A DNA stretch of 64,000 nucleotides, from contig NZ_BBDO01000005.1 in assembly GCF_001316285.1 (NCBI RefSeq), positions 62,001 to 126,000 on the forward strand. Reading direction: 5' to 3'. Below the pieces are notes generated by a model. That model saw only the letters and a list, made by a program, of their open reading frames with translations. It was not told the DNA's origin and searched no databases. Below are positions 40,849-51,799 of this stretch, in pieces (the stretch's first letter is position 1; each line of letters starts with the position of its first letter). A program made the translations under genes and the position numbers. This stretch comes from Vulcanisaeta sp. JCM 16161 (lineage in GTDB: Archaea; Thermoproteota; Thermoprotei; Thermoproteales; Thermocladiaceae).

Positions 40849-41895
40849 TTAAGTCAAGTGCCAATAATTCCTCTGAACACTAACCACGTCTCTAATGACA
40901 GAATTCACGCGCGCCATGACCCTCGGGTCCGTCTGGGTTACCCCCTCATCAACCTCCGCATCCTTATTACTCATGATATCGACTAAAAGCCTTGAGCCCC
41001 TACCCAAAACATCGACGTTATAACCCCCCTCAAGCACAAAAACGACACCCTTAATTCTACCAATCATATCCCTCAATCTCCTAAATATGTGGGCATACGT
41101 ATTTAGGGACAGCCTAAGGTTAGCTATATTATCAAGCATGTGCGCGTCAAATCCCAGGGAGACCAGGATAATCTGCGGCCTAAATTCATCAATTATTGGC
41201 CAAACAATCCTATCCAGAGCCTTCATGTACGCATCATCTGCCGTGAATGGCGGCAATGGAACATTAACATTAAACCCCTCGCCCTCCCCCTCACCGACGT
41301 CATCAATAAACCCAGTGCCTGGATAAATCGTTAGTGGGTCCTGATGAAGGCTTACATATAAAACCCTCGGGTCTTCATAAAATATTTCTTGCGTTCCATT
41401 CCCATGGTGAACGTCGATATCGAGTATGGCAACCTTATTAATACCATGCTCAAGAGCGTAGACTGCCCCAATGGCTACATTATTAAATATGCAGAAGCCC
41501 TGTGTGGGTGCCATTAATGCCCTGCCACCACGGCCAACGTGATGACCAGGCGGCCTAACAACCGCGTAAGCCGCACTCCACTCCCCACCCAACACCTTAT
41601 CAATACCCCTCATAACAGCGCCAACGGCAAGTCTCGCCGCCCTACAGGTGCCCGGACTAACGTATGTATCGGCGTCTATGAAGACGTAACCCATGCCGCA
41701 AGCCTCATCAACCTGCCTTACGTAGTTGGGGTCATGAACCTTAAGTAACCAATCATCAACATTATTAATGGGTCTCTCAATGATGGCGGCATCGCTTATA
41801 GACTTAATAACTGCTAAAATCCTACTCGGGTTCTCGACATGGTTCCTCGGTGGTTTATGTTCTAGGTATGCATTGTCGTAAATTACGCCAATCAT
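40849..41895 (-). CDS. class II histone deacetylase/acetoin-utilisation-type deacetylase
   Basis: 348 residues from ATG 41895 (MIGVIYDNAYLEHKPP, the usual start of this family; longer frames to 42078 lack family sequence). Catalytic features are VVRPPGHHVGRGGRAL, the His pair; ILDIDVHHGNGTQEIF, zinc Asp and His; VSLGFDAH, the third ligand; and LEGGYN, the transition-state Tyr. In the Arg/polyamine-deacetylase family these Zn enzymes remove acetyl groups from amines or proteins; substrate here unknown. It is divergent from the 41953 gene; the 57 bp between them must hold both promoters. Confidence 0.9.
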   Translation of the reverse strand: MIGVIYDNAYLEHKPPRNHVENPSRILAVIKSISDAAIIERPINNVDDWLLKVHDPNYVRQVDEACGMGYVFIDADTYVSPGTCRAARLAVGAVMRGIDKVLGGEWSAAYAVVRPPGHHVGRGGRALMAPTQGFCIFNNVAIGAVYALEHGINKVAILDIDVHHGNGTQEIFYEDPRVLYVSLHQDPLTIYPGTGFIDDVGEGEGEGFNVNVPLPPFTADDAYMKALDRIVWPIIDEFRPQIILVSLGFDAHMLDNIANLRLSLNTYAHIFRRLRDMIGRIKGVVFVLEGGYNVDVLGRGSRLLVDIMSNKDAEVDEGVTQTDPRVMARVNSVIRDVVSVQRNYWHLT

Positions 41896-41952
41896 TATAA
41901 ATGAATTTTTACCATAGTGCCTTATTAATTTACTTGAGATTTCATAATTGAT

Positions 41953-42210
41953 ATGTTCGGTAGGAAAAAGAAGGTGGATCTTGAGGAGCTTCTTCAGGAG
42001 TTGGCGAGTGGCGATGATGGTAATGTTAGGAGTAGGGTGAGGAGGCATGTTGATGAGGATGAGGACTACGGGCAACAAACTAGTGTTAAGTTTAAGGTTG
42101 AGTTTGAGGGTGTTGACGAATTAATAAAGGAGATAAGGTCCCTGAGGGAGTCAATTAATGAGTTGATTAGTTTATTGAAGGAGCAGGAGTCGGCGGTTAC
42201 GAAGAAGTGA
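41953..42210 (+). CDS. small acidic coiled-coil protein
   Basis: 85 residues, intact, start ATG 41953 and stop 42210. A basic N-terminus (MFGRKKKVDLEELLQEL), a charged linker and a C-terminal coil (ELIKEIRSLRESINELISLL). No Cys and no membrane helix. It is separated from the NFACT gene by 41 bp. No family recognised; probably a small conserved archaeal protein. Confidence 0.6.
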   Translation: MFGRKKKVDLEELLQELASGDDGNVRSRVRRHVDEDEDYGQQTSVKFKVEFEGVDELIKEIRSLRESINELISLLKEQESAVTKK

Positions 42211-42251
42211 ATCGTTTTTAAAGGCCTACCGCCACTTAAAACTAAGTTGTA

Positions 42252-44256
42252 ATGCCAGGTCAAAAGAGGTCGTTGAATGTCCTGGACCTATTGGCAATCC
42301 TAACAGAGCTTGGAGTCCTGAGAGATTCAATAATTGATAAGGTGTACACAATGGGCGACTCACTACTTCTTAGGTTTAGGAAGGGTCCTGAGAAGTACTT
42401 CGTAATAGCCAACTCCCATAGGTTTGGATTAACGGGTTACGTCCTTGAGCATGGAGCCGAGGGGGTTACGTCACTTAGGAGGTTGATTGAGGGGTCAAGA
42501 TTGAGAGGCCTTGAGTTATTGAACTTTGATAGGGTTGTTAAGTTGTCATTCGACAATGGTTACTTAGTGATTGAGCTTCTAGAGCCTTGGAATGCAATCT
42601 ACGTGGATGGTGATGGTAGGATTAGGTGGGTTTTAAGGACGTATAGGGGTAAGGACAGGGTAGTGAACGTCGGTCTTGAGTATAAGCCTCCTCCTCAGAG
42701 CTTCGTTAAGCCCATTGATAATCGTGAAAACATTATTAAGGCATTACAGGCTATGACACGATAGGTAAGGCAATCGCCAGGGGTTTGGGCTTGGGTGGTG
42801 AGGTGGCTAATGAAGTGTGTGCCAGGGCGTTGATTAACTGTGATTCTCCCGTCAATTCTATTAACATTGATAATGTGCTGTCCGTAATAACATCAATGAT
42901 TGACAGAATAAGTAGGGGTGACCTGGAGCCGAGCATTTACTATAGTGGTGGTGCGCCAATAACCGTAACGCCAATTAGGTATCAATCGATTAGGTACGAT
43001 TACGTTAAACAGTTCAATAGGTTTAATGAGGCAGTTGATGAGTACTTTCATGAGATTGAGGTTAGGGAGGAATCCGAAAAGAGACTTGCCAGTATTTCCG
43101 GTGAGATTGCTAGGCTTGAGAGGAGTATTGATGAGTTAATCATGAGTATTGAGGGTTTCAGGAAGGGTTCTGAGGAGTTGAGGGTTAAGGCGGAGACCGT
43201 GCTTAATTGGAAGTACGTTGTCGAGGAATTACTTAACGTGCTTAGGAATTACTGGTCCTCCTATAAGGATGAGTTCCAGGAGTTGATTAGGGGTATGGAG
43301 TACCAGGGAATTAGAGTTAAGGGTTTTGAGCCGAGGAGTAAGTCGGTAATTCTCGAGATTAATGGTGTTACCATATCAATACCCTGAATGCGGATGTAGG
43401 CGATGTAATCAATGAGTTCTTCAGTAGGGCTAAGGAGCTCGAGCGAAAGGCGAAGACCGCCGAGGAAAGCCTTAATCAACTTAGGGCACGTATTGAGGAG
43501 CTTAAGGCTGAGGGTGAGAGGATCACGGAGAGTATTAGGGAGAGCTCTGTCCGCGTGGTCTATGGCGCCAGGGAGTGGTTTGAGAGGTTTAGATGGTTTA
43601 TAACAAGCGGCGGCAAATTGGTGATAGCCGGTAGGGATGCGACACAGAATGAGGTTATTGTTAGGCATTACCTCAGGCCCTGGGACATATTCGTGCATGC
43701 CGACATACCGGGCGGCGCAGCGGTGGTTATTAGACTTACGAATTCCAACGACAGTATTAGTGATGGGGACATTCAGGAGGCTGCCCAATACGCTGTTTCA
43801 TACTCGAGGGCTTGGGTCATGGGTTTATCAGTACTTGATGCGTTCTACGTAAGGGGTGAGCAAGTGACTAAGAAGGCGCCGTCGGGTGAGTACCTGGGTA
43901 AGGGTAGCTTCATGATTTATGGAACCAGGGGTTGGGTTAGGAATGTGGAGCTTGGTCTTGGCATAGGTGTGAGGATTGATAATTTCGGTGAGGCATCCAT
44001 TATTCGCCTCATTACAGCGCCGCCTAGTGCGATAAATTCACTAGTTAATTATTACGTTATAGTGAGGCCTGGATCCAGGGATAGGATTGCCGTGAGTAGG
44101 GAAATCTATGATTTATTTAGAGGTAAAATACCTGGAATTACTAAGGTGATTAACCTGAGCCACATTGTTGATGCGGTACCTGGTTCATCAATTATTGAGG
44201 GCATTTACGAGGGAAGCCCAATCCCCTGGGATAAATTAAGGAGCCTTATCAAGTGA
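42252..44256 (+). CDS. rqcH: NFACT-family ribosome quality-control protein (RqcH-like), two frameshifts
   Basis: About 660 residues. The first frame (ATG 42252) is the NFACT-N domain (VLDLLAILTELGVLRDSIID, LRFRKGPEKYFVIAN). After a shift at about 42765-42785 come the HhH-like and coiled-coil parts (IARLERSIDELIMSIEGFRK). After a second at about 43387 comes the rest of the coil and the NFACT-R (DUF814) domain (AREWFERFRWFITSGGKLVI, ATQNEVIVRHYL). RqcH binds peptidyl-tRNA on split 50S subunits and adds C-terminal tails to stalled chains in bacteria; archaeal members are believed to act likewise. The next gene starts 7 bp later. Confidence 0.85.
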
Positions 44257-44262
44257 CCGGCT

Positions 44263-44828
44263 TTGGAGGTTGCCAGACTTAATGCCTGTATTGACCTGCC
44301 GGTAAACGATGATGAGGTTGTGGTTGACTCAATGCTTGGTTGGTTAGTTAGGTGGTTAAGAATGCTGGGTGTTAAGGCCATATATAGCCTGATTTCCGCG
44401 ATTCCGACTTATTGAGTGTTGAGCACCTATTGGTGACTAAGGATAGGGAATTATTTAGGAGGAGGACTAGGCTGAGCCTGTTATTGGTCACGTCGAAGCA
44501 CGTTGAGTGGTTATCGATTCTTTCGATGATCCTTGGTTTCCCATTAACGTTAAATATGGAGCGCAGCCTATGCCCTGTCTGCGGCTCGAGGCTTACTAGG
44601 GTTAGTAGGGATCTGGTGGTTGATAAGGTACCAAGAAGCGTATTACTTAGGCATAGCGAGTTTTGGCTATGTACTGGTTGTGGTAAGGTTTACTGGGTCG
44701 GTAGCCACCACGTACGTATAAGTAAGGAATTGGAAATTGCAGGAAGTATCCAGAGTATGCTAAGTACTCAGTGTGTCGGTAATAATTTACTAGTAATTCG
44801 GGGTAATAAGGAGGGGCATTATATATAA
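44263..44828 (+). CDS. Mut7-C domain RNase with zinc ribbon, one frameshift
   Basis: About 188 residues from TTG 44263. The first frame gives DSMLGWLVRWLRMLGVKAIY (the Mut7-C/DUF82 opening, where the first Asp is catalytic). A shift near 44395 brings DSDLLSVEHLLVTKDRELFR and LVTKDREL, the PIN-like core. Two zinc knuckles close the protein: LCPVCGSRL and LCTGCGKVYWVGSH. The Mut7-C family is a PIN-type nuclease fold. It follows rqcH with almost no gap and may share its transcript, giving a possible link between stalled-ribosome rescue and RNA decay. Confidence 0.8.
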
Positions 44829-44854
44829 ATTGCTGATTATAGCATAATACTGCC

Positions 44855-45550
44855 ATGGAATTGTTCAGACCGCTTAATGAGCAGGAGTACACGAGCCTCA
44901 TTAAGTACCTGAGGGCGAAGATCCTTGAGAGGTTAGGCGTCAAGGCTGATTACGAGATTGACCCAACACACCTGGTCAGGATTGCAGAACTTAAGTTCGG
45001 CGTGTTCGTATCGATAGAGAAGCTCATGTACTCAGACGGCATGATTAAGAGGGTCCTCAGGGGTAGTATGGGTACGATAAGGCCGATAAAGAACCTACTC
45101 GAGGACTCGATAACCGCCGCAATACATGCCGCATTCTATGACCCGAGGTTTTCACCAGTGTCAATTGCGGAGTTTAAGAATTGCGTGCTCGAGGTTACGG
45201 TGGTATCCCCATTAATGGATGTTGACATGGATTGGGTTAGGAGGGAAATGGTGCTTGGTTATCATGGGTTATACATAGTTGATTCAGGCAAGGCAACAAT
45301 ACTACTCCCGCAGAAGGTCGTTGAAATAGCTGAGAATTACTATCAAAGGACGAATAAGCAACTTGGCGTTGATGAGCTCATTCAGGAGCTCTGCGATTCA
45401 CTGAAGATATGTAACCCCACGAGCATTAAGGCGTTTAAGACGCAGATAATATATGAATTACGCCCAGACGGTAATGTAGTTGAGCGTAAACTCTACCTTA
45501 ATAGGCTATTAAACAATAATGTAAAGCCGCAGGCCGTAGTTGGTGGGTAA
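44855..45550 (+). CDS. AMMECR1-domain protein
   Basis: 231 residues, intact. ATG 44855 lies about 25-30 nt after tatatataaat. The family motif LRGCIG-TLEP appears as LRGSMGTIRPIKN, with the conserved Cys replaced by Ser. AAFYDPRFSPVSIAEFKN is the other characteristic segment. AMMECR1 proteins are found from archaea to humans and their biochemical role is still open. The last 70 residues (TNKQLGVDELIQELCDSLKI) go somewhat beyond the usual end. Monocistronic by its own promoter. Confidence 0.85.
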   Translation: MELFRPLNEQEYTSLIKYLRAKILERLGVKADYEIDPTHLVRIAELKFGVFVSIEKLMYSDGMIKRVLRGSMGTIRPIKNLLEDSITAAIHAAFYDPRFSPVSIAEFKNCVLEVTVVSPLMDVDMDWVRREMVLGYHGLYIVDSGKATILLPQKVVEIAENYYQRTNKQLGVDELIQELCDSLKICNPTSIKAFKTQIIYELRPDGNVVERKLYLNRLLNNNVKPQAVVGG

Positions 45551-45618
45551 TAGAATTATTAACGCCATTTTAAACACTAAAGATTTATTAAATCGGCCTA
45601 TATTAAGAATTGAGGTAT

Positions 45619-46338
45619 ATGCCGGTCATGATTAAGTTTTACATGGTTGTGGGTAGGGATGAGGCTTATGAAAACGCCATTAGAGGCGTTGTTACGGAGG
45701 TTAGGGAGAAATTTAAGGGCAGTGAGAGGAGTGTCAATGCTACGTTCATTAGGATAAAGCCTGAGGCCGTTGATGCGGCCCTCAATGCATTAAACATGCC
45801 CGAGAACCAAGTGCCGCAGAACCTAATATACCTAGTTAAGTCGATGAAGCAGGACGGGGTAACGTCACTACCGGCATTGATAATTAACGGTAGGAAGATC
45901 TACGAGGGCCAATTACCACCGCCGGATGTGGTTAGGCAGACTGTCATGGATGAGGTGGCTACGGCGTTATCGCCACCGCAGGCACCACCACAGCCAGTAC
46001 AGCCGGTAGCACCAGCTCAATCACCTCCTCCGCCTCCTCCACCGCCACCAAGCACTCCTCCACCGGTGCAGCCTTCCCCACCTCCGCCTCCACCTCCACC
46101 ACCTGTGGAGACTAAGCAGCAGGTCGAGACAGTAAAGCCTGAGGTCACAGTCACTGAAAAGCCGCAATTGCCATCAATACCCACGATACAGTCGCCATTA
46201 CCGAGTGGCGTAAAGATAGTGGTGGGTAGGCCAAATGATTGCAGGGAATGTATTTACTACGGCGCAAACACAGGTACATGCCTGTTATTCGGGTATAAGA
46301 TAGCTGATCCAACAAGGCCTCCGTGCAAGTCCTCGTAG
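45619..46338 (+). CDS. thioredoxin-like protein with proline-rich linker and C-terminal Cys cluster
   Basis: 239 residues from ATG 45619 (leaderless, about 25 nt after cctatattaag; TTG 45610 is also open). Residues 1-110 look like a thioredoxin fold without a CxxC (PALIINGRKIYEGQLPPPDV is the typical cis-Pro end). A linker of Pro runs follows (about 118-165, including PPPPPPPPP twice). The C-terminus has four Cys: CRECIYYGANTGTC, then PPCKSS. Such a C-x2-C-x10-C-x15-C set could hold a metal or iron-sulfur centre. Long proline tracts are rare in this genome and need aIF5A. Function unknown. Confidence 0.7.
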   Translation: MPVMIKFYMVVGRDEAYENAIRGVVTEVREKFKGSERSVNATFIRIKPEAVDAALNALNMPENQVPQNLIYLVKSMKQDGVTSLPALIINGRKIYEGQLPPPDVVRQTVMDEVATALSPPQAPPQPVQPVAPAQSPPPPPPPPPSTPPPVQPSPPPPPPPPPVETKQQVETVKPEVTVTEKPQLPSIPTIQSPLPSGVKIVVGRPNDCRECIYYGANTGTCLLFGYKIADPTRPPCKSS

Positions 46339-46360
46339 CACTTTTAATTCCTTAATACCC

Positions 46361-46640
46361 TTATAGTATTAAATCCACGGTATCGCCCAGGGCCTGCCCA
46401 GGCAATCCTCGCCTAAACCTGACAAGTAATTGGCCGTGCTTACCCCATACCCTTAGCACGTTACCTATTATTTCAGTTCCTTTTTTTCGACCTCCACACA
46501 ACCCTGGCATTAATGAACTTAGCCGCATCCACCGCTGTTTCAACACCCGGCACTATTATTATCGCATCCCTTGAATAACCAATGGCACCCCTCCTTATTG
46601 AGTATATCCTTGCCTTAATACTCCTTACCTGCGTCGACAC
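46361..46640 (-). CDS. ribosomal protein L35Ae (eL33), one frameshift
   Basis: About 92 residues. GTG 46640 gives VSTQVRSIKARIYSIRRGAI, then YSRDAIIIVPGVETAVDAAK and VVWRSKK; at an A7 run (T7 at 46483-46489 on the plus strand) the frame shifts and continues GTEIIGNVLRVWGKHGQLLV and FRRGLPGQALGDTVDL. This is the full L35Ae/eL33 pattern, ending LPGQALG. A TATA-like atttaaaaattc is about 20-30 nt before the start. A broken frame in a ribosomal protein at a homopolymer is strong evidence that this assembly contains indel errors. Confidence 0.85.
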
Positions 46641-46747
46641 GGTACATACCACAACCCAGAATTTTTAAATGCTACTTTCGTGAATAATCGTAGCCAGGTC
46701 TTTGGAGGAATAATGCTTAAATTCTACAATTAACCTTTGCCTATCGA

Positions 46748-47323
46748 ATGCCGATAGCGAGACTCATTGAGTATAAGATTGCATTGCCATCAGAGCATGC
46801 CTTTGACCTATTGATGAATATCGGCAATGCCGGATACTTCATGCCAATAACCAGGCCGGGAGTAATACCCGCGCCTAAGGTGCCTGGTAAGTATTCAGAG
46901 AAGATTAGGAGGGTTGAGGATATATCCAGGGAGTTAGGTAGGGTATTGAATCAGTACTCAATACCACCACCAGCGACCCCGCATGAGGTTAAGGTAGGCC
47001 TATTTAATGAACTTCTTGAGTACATAATTGAGGATGGTGAGGACCTACTCACGAGGGTGAAGCAATACCTGGATTCCATTGAGGGTATTAGGAATGAGTA
47101 CATGAAATTGAGAGGCATCGTCGATGTCGTGTCATCCGTCGGCAGCATCATTATGGAGAGGTTAAGGCATTTTCTAGTCGATATAGTTCCATTAAGTGAG
47201 GAGGACTTTAGTGAATTTAGAAATGCCATTGTTAATTATGGCGCTGAGGCGCTGCCTGTGAAGGTTCAGGACAGGTTCTATGTACTGGTGATATACCCTG
47301 AATGGGCTAGGCAGGCTTATTGA
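46748..47323 (+). CDS. A-type ATP synthase subunit I, N-terminal part as separate gene
   Basis: 191 residues, intact. It begins RLIEYKIALPSEHAFDLLMN (the N-terminal strand-helix of subunit I/a), continues as a long helical coil (ELLEYIIEDGEDLLTRVKQY, DSIEGIRNEYMKLRGIVDVV) and ends with the strand VQDRFYVLVIYPEWARQAY. This covers the first half of the cytoplasmic domain only. The next gene starts 35 bp later and carries the remainder. A TATA-like gcttaaattc lies about 30 nt before the ATG. The assignment is by pattern, not by a signature motif. Confidence 0.65.
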   Translation: MPIARLIEYKIALPSEHAFDLLMNIGNAGYFMPITRPGVIPAPKVPGKYSEKIRRVEDISRELGRVLNQYSIPPPATPHEVKVGLFNELLEYIIEDGEDLLTRVKQYLDSIEGIRNEYMKLRGIVDVVSSVGSIIMERLRHFLVDIVPLSEEDFSEFRNAIVNYGAEALPVKVQDRFYVLVIYPEWARQAY

Positions 47324-47357
47324 ACGCATATAAATTGTTCAATACGAACCGCTTGAG

Positions 47358-49264
47358 GTGCCTAGCAGTATTGACATAAATTCCATGAGGAATAAACTGG
47401 CGGAGTTGGAGGGTAGGTTGAGGAGGCTTGAGCAGGAGTTCCGGGACTTCCTGGTCAAGGTTAGTGATAGGGCCTACGCAATTATTGACCTTTCAGATAC
47501 AATAACAAACATAGTTAGGCAATACATGGATTCAGCAATACCTGAGGGCAAGGACGTGGGTGATAGGCTAATGCAGTTGGTTAATTCCGTAAGTGACACT
47601 AGGAATAGGATTAGGGAGTTGGAGGTAATACACGAGGCCCTGGGGTATATGAAAAAGGCCGGGATATCCCTTGAGGGCCTTAGTAGGCTTAGAATTAGGG
47701 TGTTCGCAGTTAGGGGTGGTGTGAATGAGGATTACATTAAAGGGTTTATGTACATTAAGCGTGATATCGAGAATACAGACCTATCAATACTCACGCTCAT
47801 AGAGCCTCCGGAGAACCTAGACGTGAGGTCACTGGGTAAGGAGGTTTATGAAATAAGTAAGGATTACCTAATCGATATTAAGTCAGCCTTTGAATTAACG
47901 GGTAGGGAGTTAACGGACTTAAGGTCGAGGCTTAAGGACCTGGAGAGGGAGTATGAGGAGTTTGTGAGGGAGTTTAATGAGGTCTCTACTTATGGGGTTG
48001 ACGGCATTGATAAGGTCGGTAGTGATATCGTGACGATAGCTGGTTACGTTAAGGAGAGCCTATCGAGCAGGTTCGATGACTTGCTAGCATCATTACTTAG
48101 TAAGTTAGCTATAGATGCCAGGGTTAGGAAGGAGAGTAAGGTCGTGTATGTCAAGGAGATAGAGCCGGAGAAAGCACCAACGCTTGAGGAGTATCCGAAA
48201 CCCATCGATGCCTTTAAGAAGATAACGTACATGTACGGAATACCTAAGTACACGGAGATAAGCCCCATAATACTAACCTTCATATTATTCCCAGCCTTCT
48301 ACGGCTGGATGTACCCAGACCTGGGCCACGGCATAGTACTATCCCTATTCGGCTATGCCCTATACAGGTCGCGCTATAAGGGCCCCAACGCTTCCTACGA
48401 TCAATATTCGGCGGAAAGTACTCAATGTGGGGGTTGGTATTCCTGATGGCTGGTATTTGGTCAATAGTATTTACATTTATTGAGAGCGGCACAATATTTG
48501 GGATAGAGGTATTACCTGCACCCTTTAGGCTAGTCCACGTTAGTGGTACGGCATTGGAGGTCCTTTCAAACTCGATCTATGCCATGTTAGCGGTATCGAT
48601 TATGGTCGGTATAGTATCGCTGCTACTGGCCTTCATTCTTAAGGCCATCAACGCCTACAGAGGTGGTGAGAGGGATTTGGCCATCGGATTTTACGTGCCA
48701 CTGTTCTTCTTCTTCCTATTCCTCGTTCTAGCCCTTATGGGTCCCGGGTTCGTACCAGTCATAAGGATTGGTGAGAAGACTCCATTGCTGCAACCGCTGT
48801 ATCCCCTGTTCAATGCAATAAGCGGTCTAGTGTGGTATTGGGTGTATGCCGTATTTGCAATGCTTGCAGTACTAATTTATTCATTGTTTTACTTCAGGGC
48901 TAAGTATAGGGGTGTTCCTGGGTTTAGTGCCGCCCAGTTGGCTGTTGAGGTTAGTGCCGAGGCTGCGATACCGAGCCTCACAAATACCATATCATTCATG
49001 AGGCTGAGTATTGTGGCTATTATGCATGCGGTGTTCACGGCAATGACCTATGCTGGGCAGTCTCACTGGGGCTGTTCACGCCGGCTGGCTTAGCCGTGTT
49101 AATAATATTCAACTTATTAATAATACTTGGTGAGGGATTCGTGGCCTTCGTGCAAAGCCTAAGCTTCACTCTACGAAATGTACACCAAGTTCTTCAGTGG
49201 TGCCGGTATACTATTCATACCATTCACGCTTGGCCTGAGGTGGGTTAGGCTCCTCATAGTCTAA
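47358..49264 (+). CDS. atpI: A-type ATP synthase subunit I, main part, two or more frameshifts
   Basis: About 635 residues. GTG 47358 lies 25-28 nt after gcatataaattg, a good leaderless promoter inside the 35-bp gap, so this looks like a true separate gene. The first 290 residues complete the cytoplasmic coil and globular part (LSRLRIRVFAVRGGVNEDYI). The membrane domain begins ISPIILTFILFPAFYGWMYP with PDLGHG, then shifts near 48400 to YSMWGLVFLMAGIWSIVFTF and through several helices to the essential-Arg region (SLTNTISFMRLSIVAIMHAV). After 49070 the frame changes again, ending EMYTKFFSGAGILFIPFTLG (stop 49264). Subunit I carries protons between stator and ring. Confidence 0.85.
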
Positions 49265-49304
49265 ATCTAAAAAGTATATATAATGCCCTAGTACTTATTA
49301 ATTA

Positions 49305-49778
49305 ATGGCAATTCCACGCGTTAGGGATGTGATGAAGGAGGTCCCCATAACGGTGAGGGATGATGAGCCATTGACCAAGGTCATTAAGATTATGAATGAG
49401 AGAAACATTGGGTCAATAATAATAACTGATGAGGAGGGAAAGGCCATTGGAGTATTTACCGAGAGGGACTTACTAAGGTTGGTCGCGAATAACATAAGCC
49501 TCGACGCATTGACTGTTGGTGATGTTATGACGAGAAACGTCATAGTTGTTGAGGAGGATGCAAGCCTCATAAAGGCTGTTCATATAATGGCTAAGCACGG
49601 TATTAGGCATTTACCGATCATTGACGAGGGTGGTAAGGTCATCGGCATAATATCGATTAGGGACGCCGCAATAGCGCTGGCGAGATTACTCGTTGATATG
49701 GATGTGGAGAAGCTGGGCGTTACAGAGGAGGAGGTGGGCATGATTAGGGATCTCATAAACATTGATGAGGGGATTTAG
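49305..49778 (+). CDS. CBS-domain pair protein
   Basis: 157 residues, intact. Two CBS modules: VRDVMKEVPITVRDDEPLTK with GVFTERDLLRLVA (about 5-62), and VGDVMTRNVIVVEEDASLIK with GIISIRDAAIALARL (about 68-128). CBS pairs bind adenine nucleotides and sense cell energy. A C-terminal helix (EEEVGMIRDLINIDEGI) may mediate dimers. The ATG is about 25 nt after gtatatataatg. Convergent with lysO, 2 bp apart. Confidence 0.9.
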   Translation: MAIPRVRDVMKEVPITVRDDEPLTKVIKIMNERNIGSIIITDEEGKAIGVFTERDLLRLVANNISLDALTVGDVMTRNVIVVEEDASLIKAVHIMAKHGIRHLPIIDEGGKVIGIISIRDAAIALARLLVDMDVEKLGVTEEEVGMIRDLINIDEGI

Positions 49779-49780
49779 GG

Positions 49781-50709
<929 letters not shown>

Positions 50710-50792
50710 ATGATCCTTCTAAAGACCTTACTTTTAATTCTTAACAAATACCTATTTATTGTTGGATTGCGAATTAATAAGTTGAGGAGAAA

Positions 50793-51749
50793 ATGCCCCA
50801 GGAAAACATGGATCTGGAGGATTTGGAGGGTATTGGACCAAAGACGGCGCAATTACTTAAGTCTAAGGGGGTACTCAGCGTTAGGCACCTGGCGCTTTTC
50901 AATCCTGAGGAGCTCATTGAGTTAACCGACATGACGCCTGATAGGGTTGAGAAGATACTAAGGTCCGCAAGGGACATAGTATTCGGCAGTAATAGGGTCT
51001 CAAGGGCAACAGACCTTGCCAAGAATTTCGAGGGTATCACTAGGTTGAAGACCAACGTTAGGGCTATCGACGAATTACTGCAGGGAGGCCTGGAGCCCAA
51101 GGCTATTTATGAATTCGCCGGTGAGTTCGGCACTGGTAAGACCCAGCTTTGTCATCAATTGTCAGTGACTGTTCAATTAGGCCAGGATAAGGGTGGTGTC
51201 GGTGGTGCCGCTGTTTACCTGGACACTGAGGAGGCCTTCTCACCAAATAGAATTATCAATATAGCCCAGAGGTTTGACCTGGACCCTAATGAGGCCCTGG
51301 ATAATATATACGTCATCAAGGTGGTCAATGCCGCGGACCTTGAGGATAGGATTAAGTTCGATGTTGTTAAGCTCGTTGAGCAGGCGAATGTCAAGCTTAT
51401 CGTAGTCGACTCAATAATAGCCCTTTACAGGGCTGAGTTTAAGGGTAGGGAGAGACTTGCCGAGAGGCAGCAAAGGCTTAATTACATACTTGATTGGCTG
51501 ATGAGGATTGCCAAGGTTTATAATGTATACGTCGTCCTCACAAACCAAGTCCTCGACGTCCCAATGGGCTATATTGAGGTTAAGAGACCTGCCGGTGGTA
51601 ATGTACTTGCCCACGCAGTTACACATAGGCTCTTCCTCAGGAAGTCTAAGGAGGATATTAAGGTCATGGAGGTCCTGGATTCGCCAAGGTTACCATTTAA
51701 GGCTAGTGCCATGTTTAGGATCACGGATAAGGGGGTTGAGGACGTCTAG
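50793..51749 (+). CDS. radA: DNA repair and recombination protein RadA
   Basis: 318 residues, intact. An N-terminal HhH domain (LEGIGPKTAQLLKSKGVLSV, 7-60), then the RecA core with Walker A GEFGTGKTQLC, Walker B LIVVDSIIALYRAEF and the L2 region NQVLDVPMGYIEVKRPAGGN. It forms filaments on single-stranded DNA and drives homologous recombination. The ATG at 50793 fits length. Intactness of this gene among many broken ones shows that the errors are scattered, not uniform. Confidence 0.97.
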   Translation: MPQENMDLEDLEGIGPKTAQLLKSKGVLSVRHLALFNPEELIELTDMTPDRVEKILRSARDIVFGSNRVSRATDLAKNFEGITRLKTNVRAIDELLQGGLEPKAIYEFAGEFGTGKTQLCHQLSVTVQLGQDKGGVGGAAVYLDTEEAFSPNRIINIAQRFDLDPNEALDNIYVIKVVNAADLEDRIKFDVVKLVEQANVKLIVVDSIIALYRAEFKGRERLAERQQRLNYILDWLMRIAKVYNVYVVLTNQVLDVPMGYIEVKRPAGGNVLAHAVTHRLFLRKSKEDIKVMEVLDSPRLPFKASAMFRITDKGVEDV

Positions 51750-51799
51750 CTTCGGTTCGTAAATTATTTAATCCATAAATTAATTATATAACCCTAGTA

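Noticed and set aside
42252..44256. Programmed frameshifting as explanation for broken genes
   Set aside because: Breaks occur in about thirty unrelated genes at different contexts and directions, several in plain homopolymers. That fits sequence error far better than recoding.
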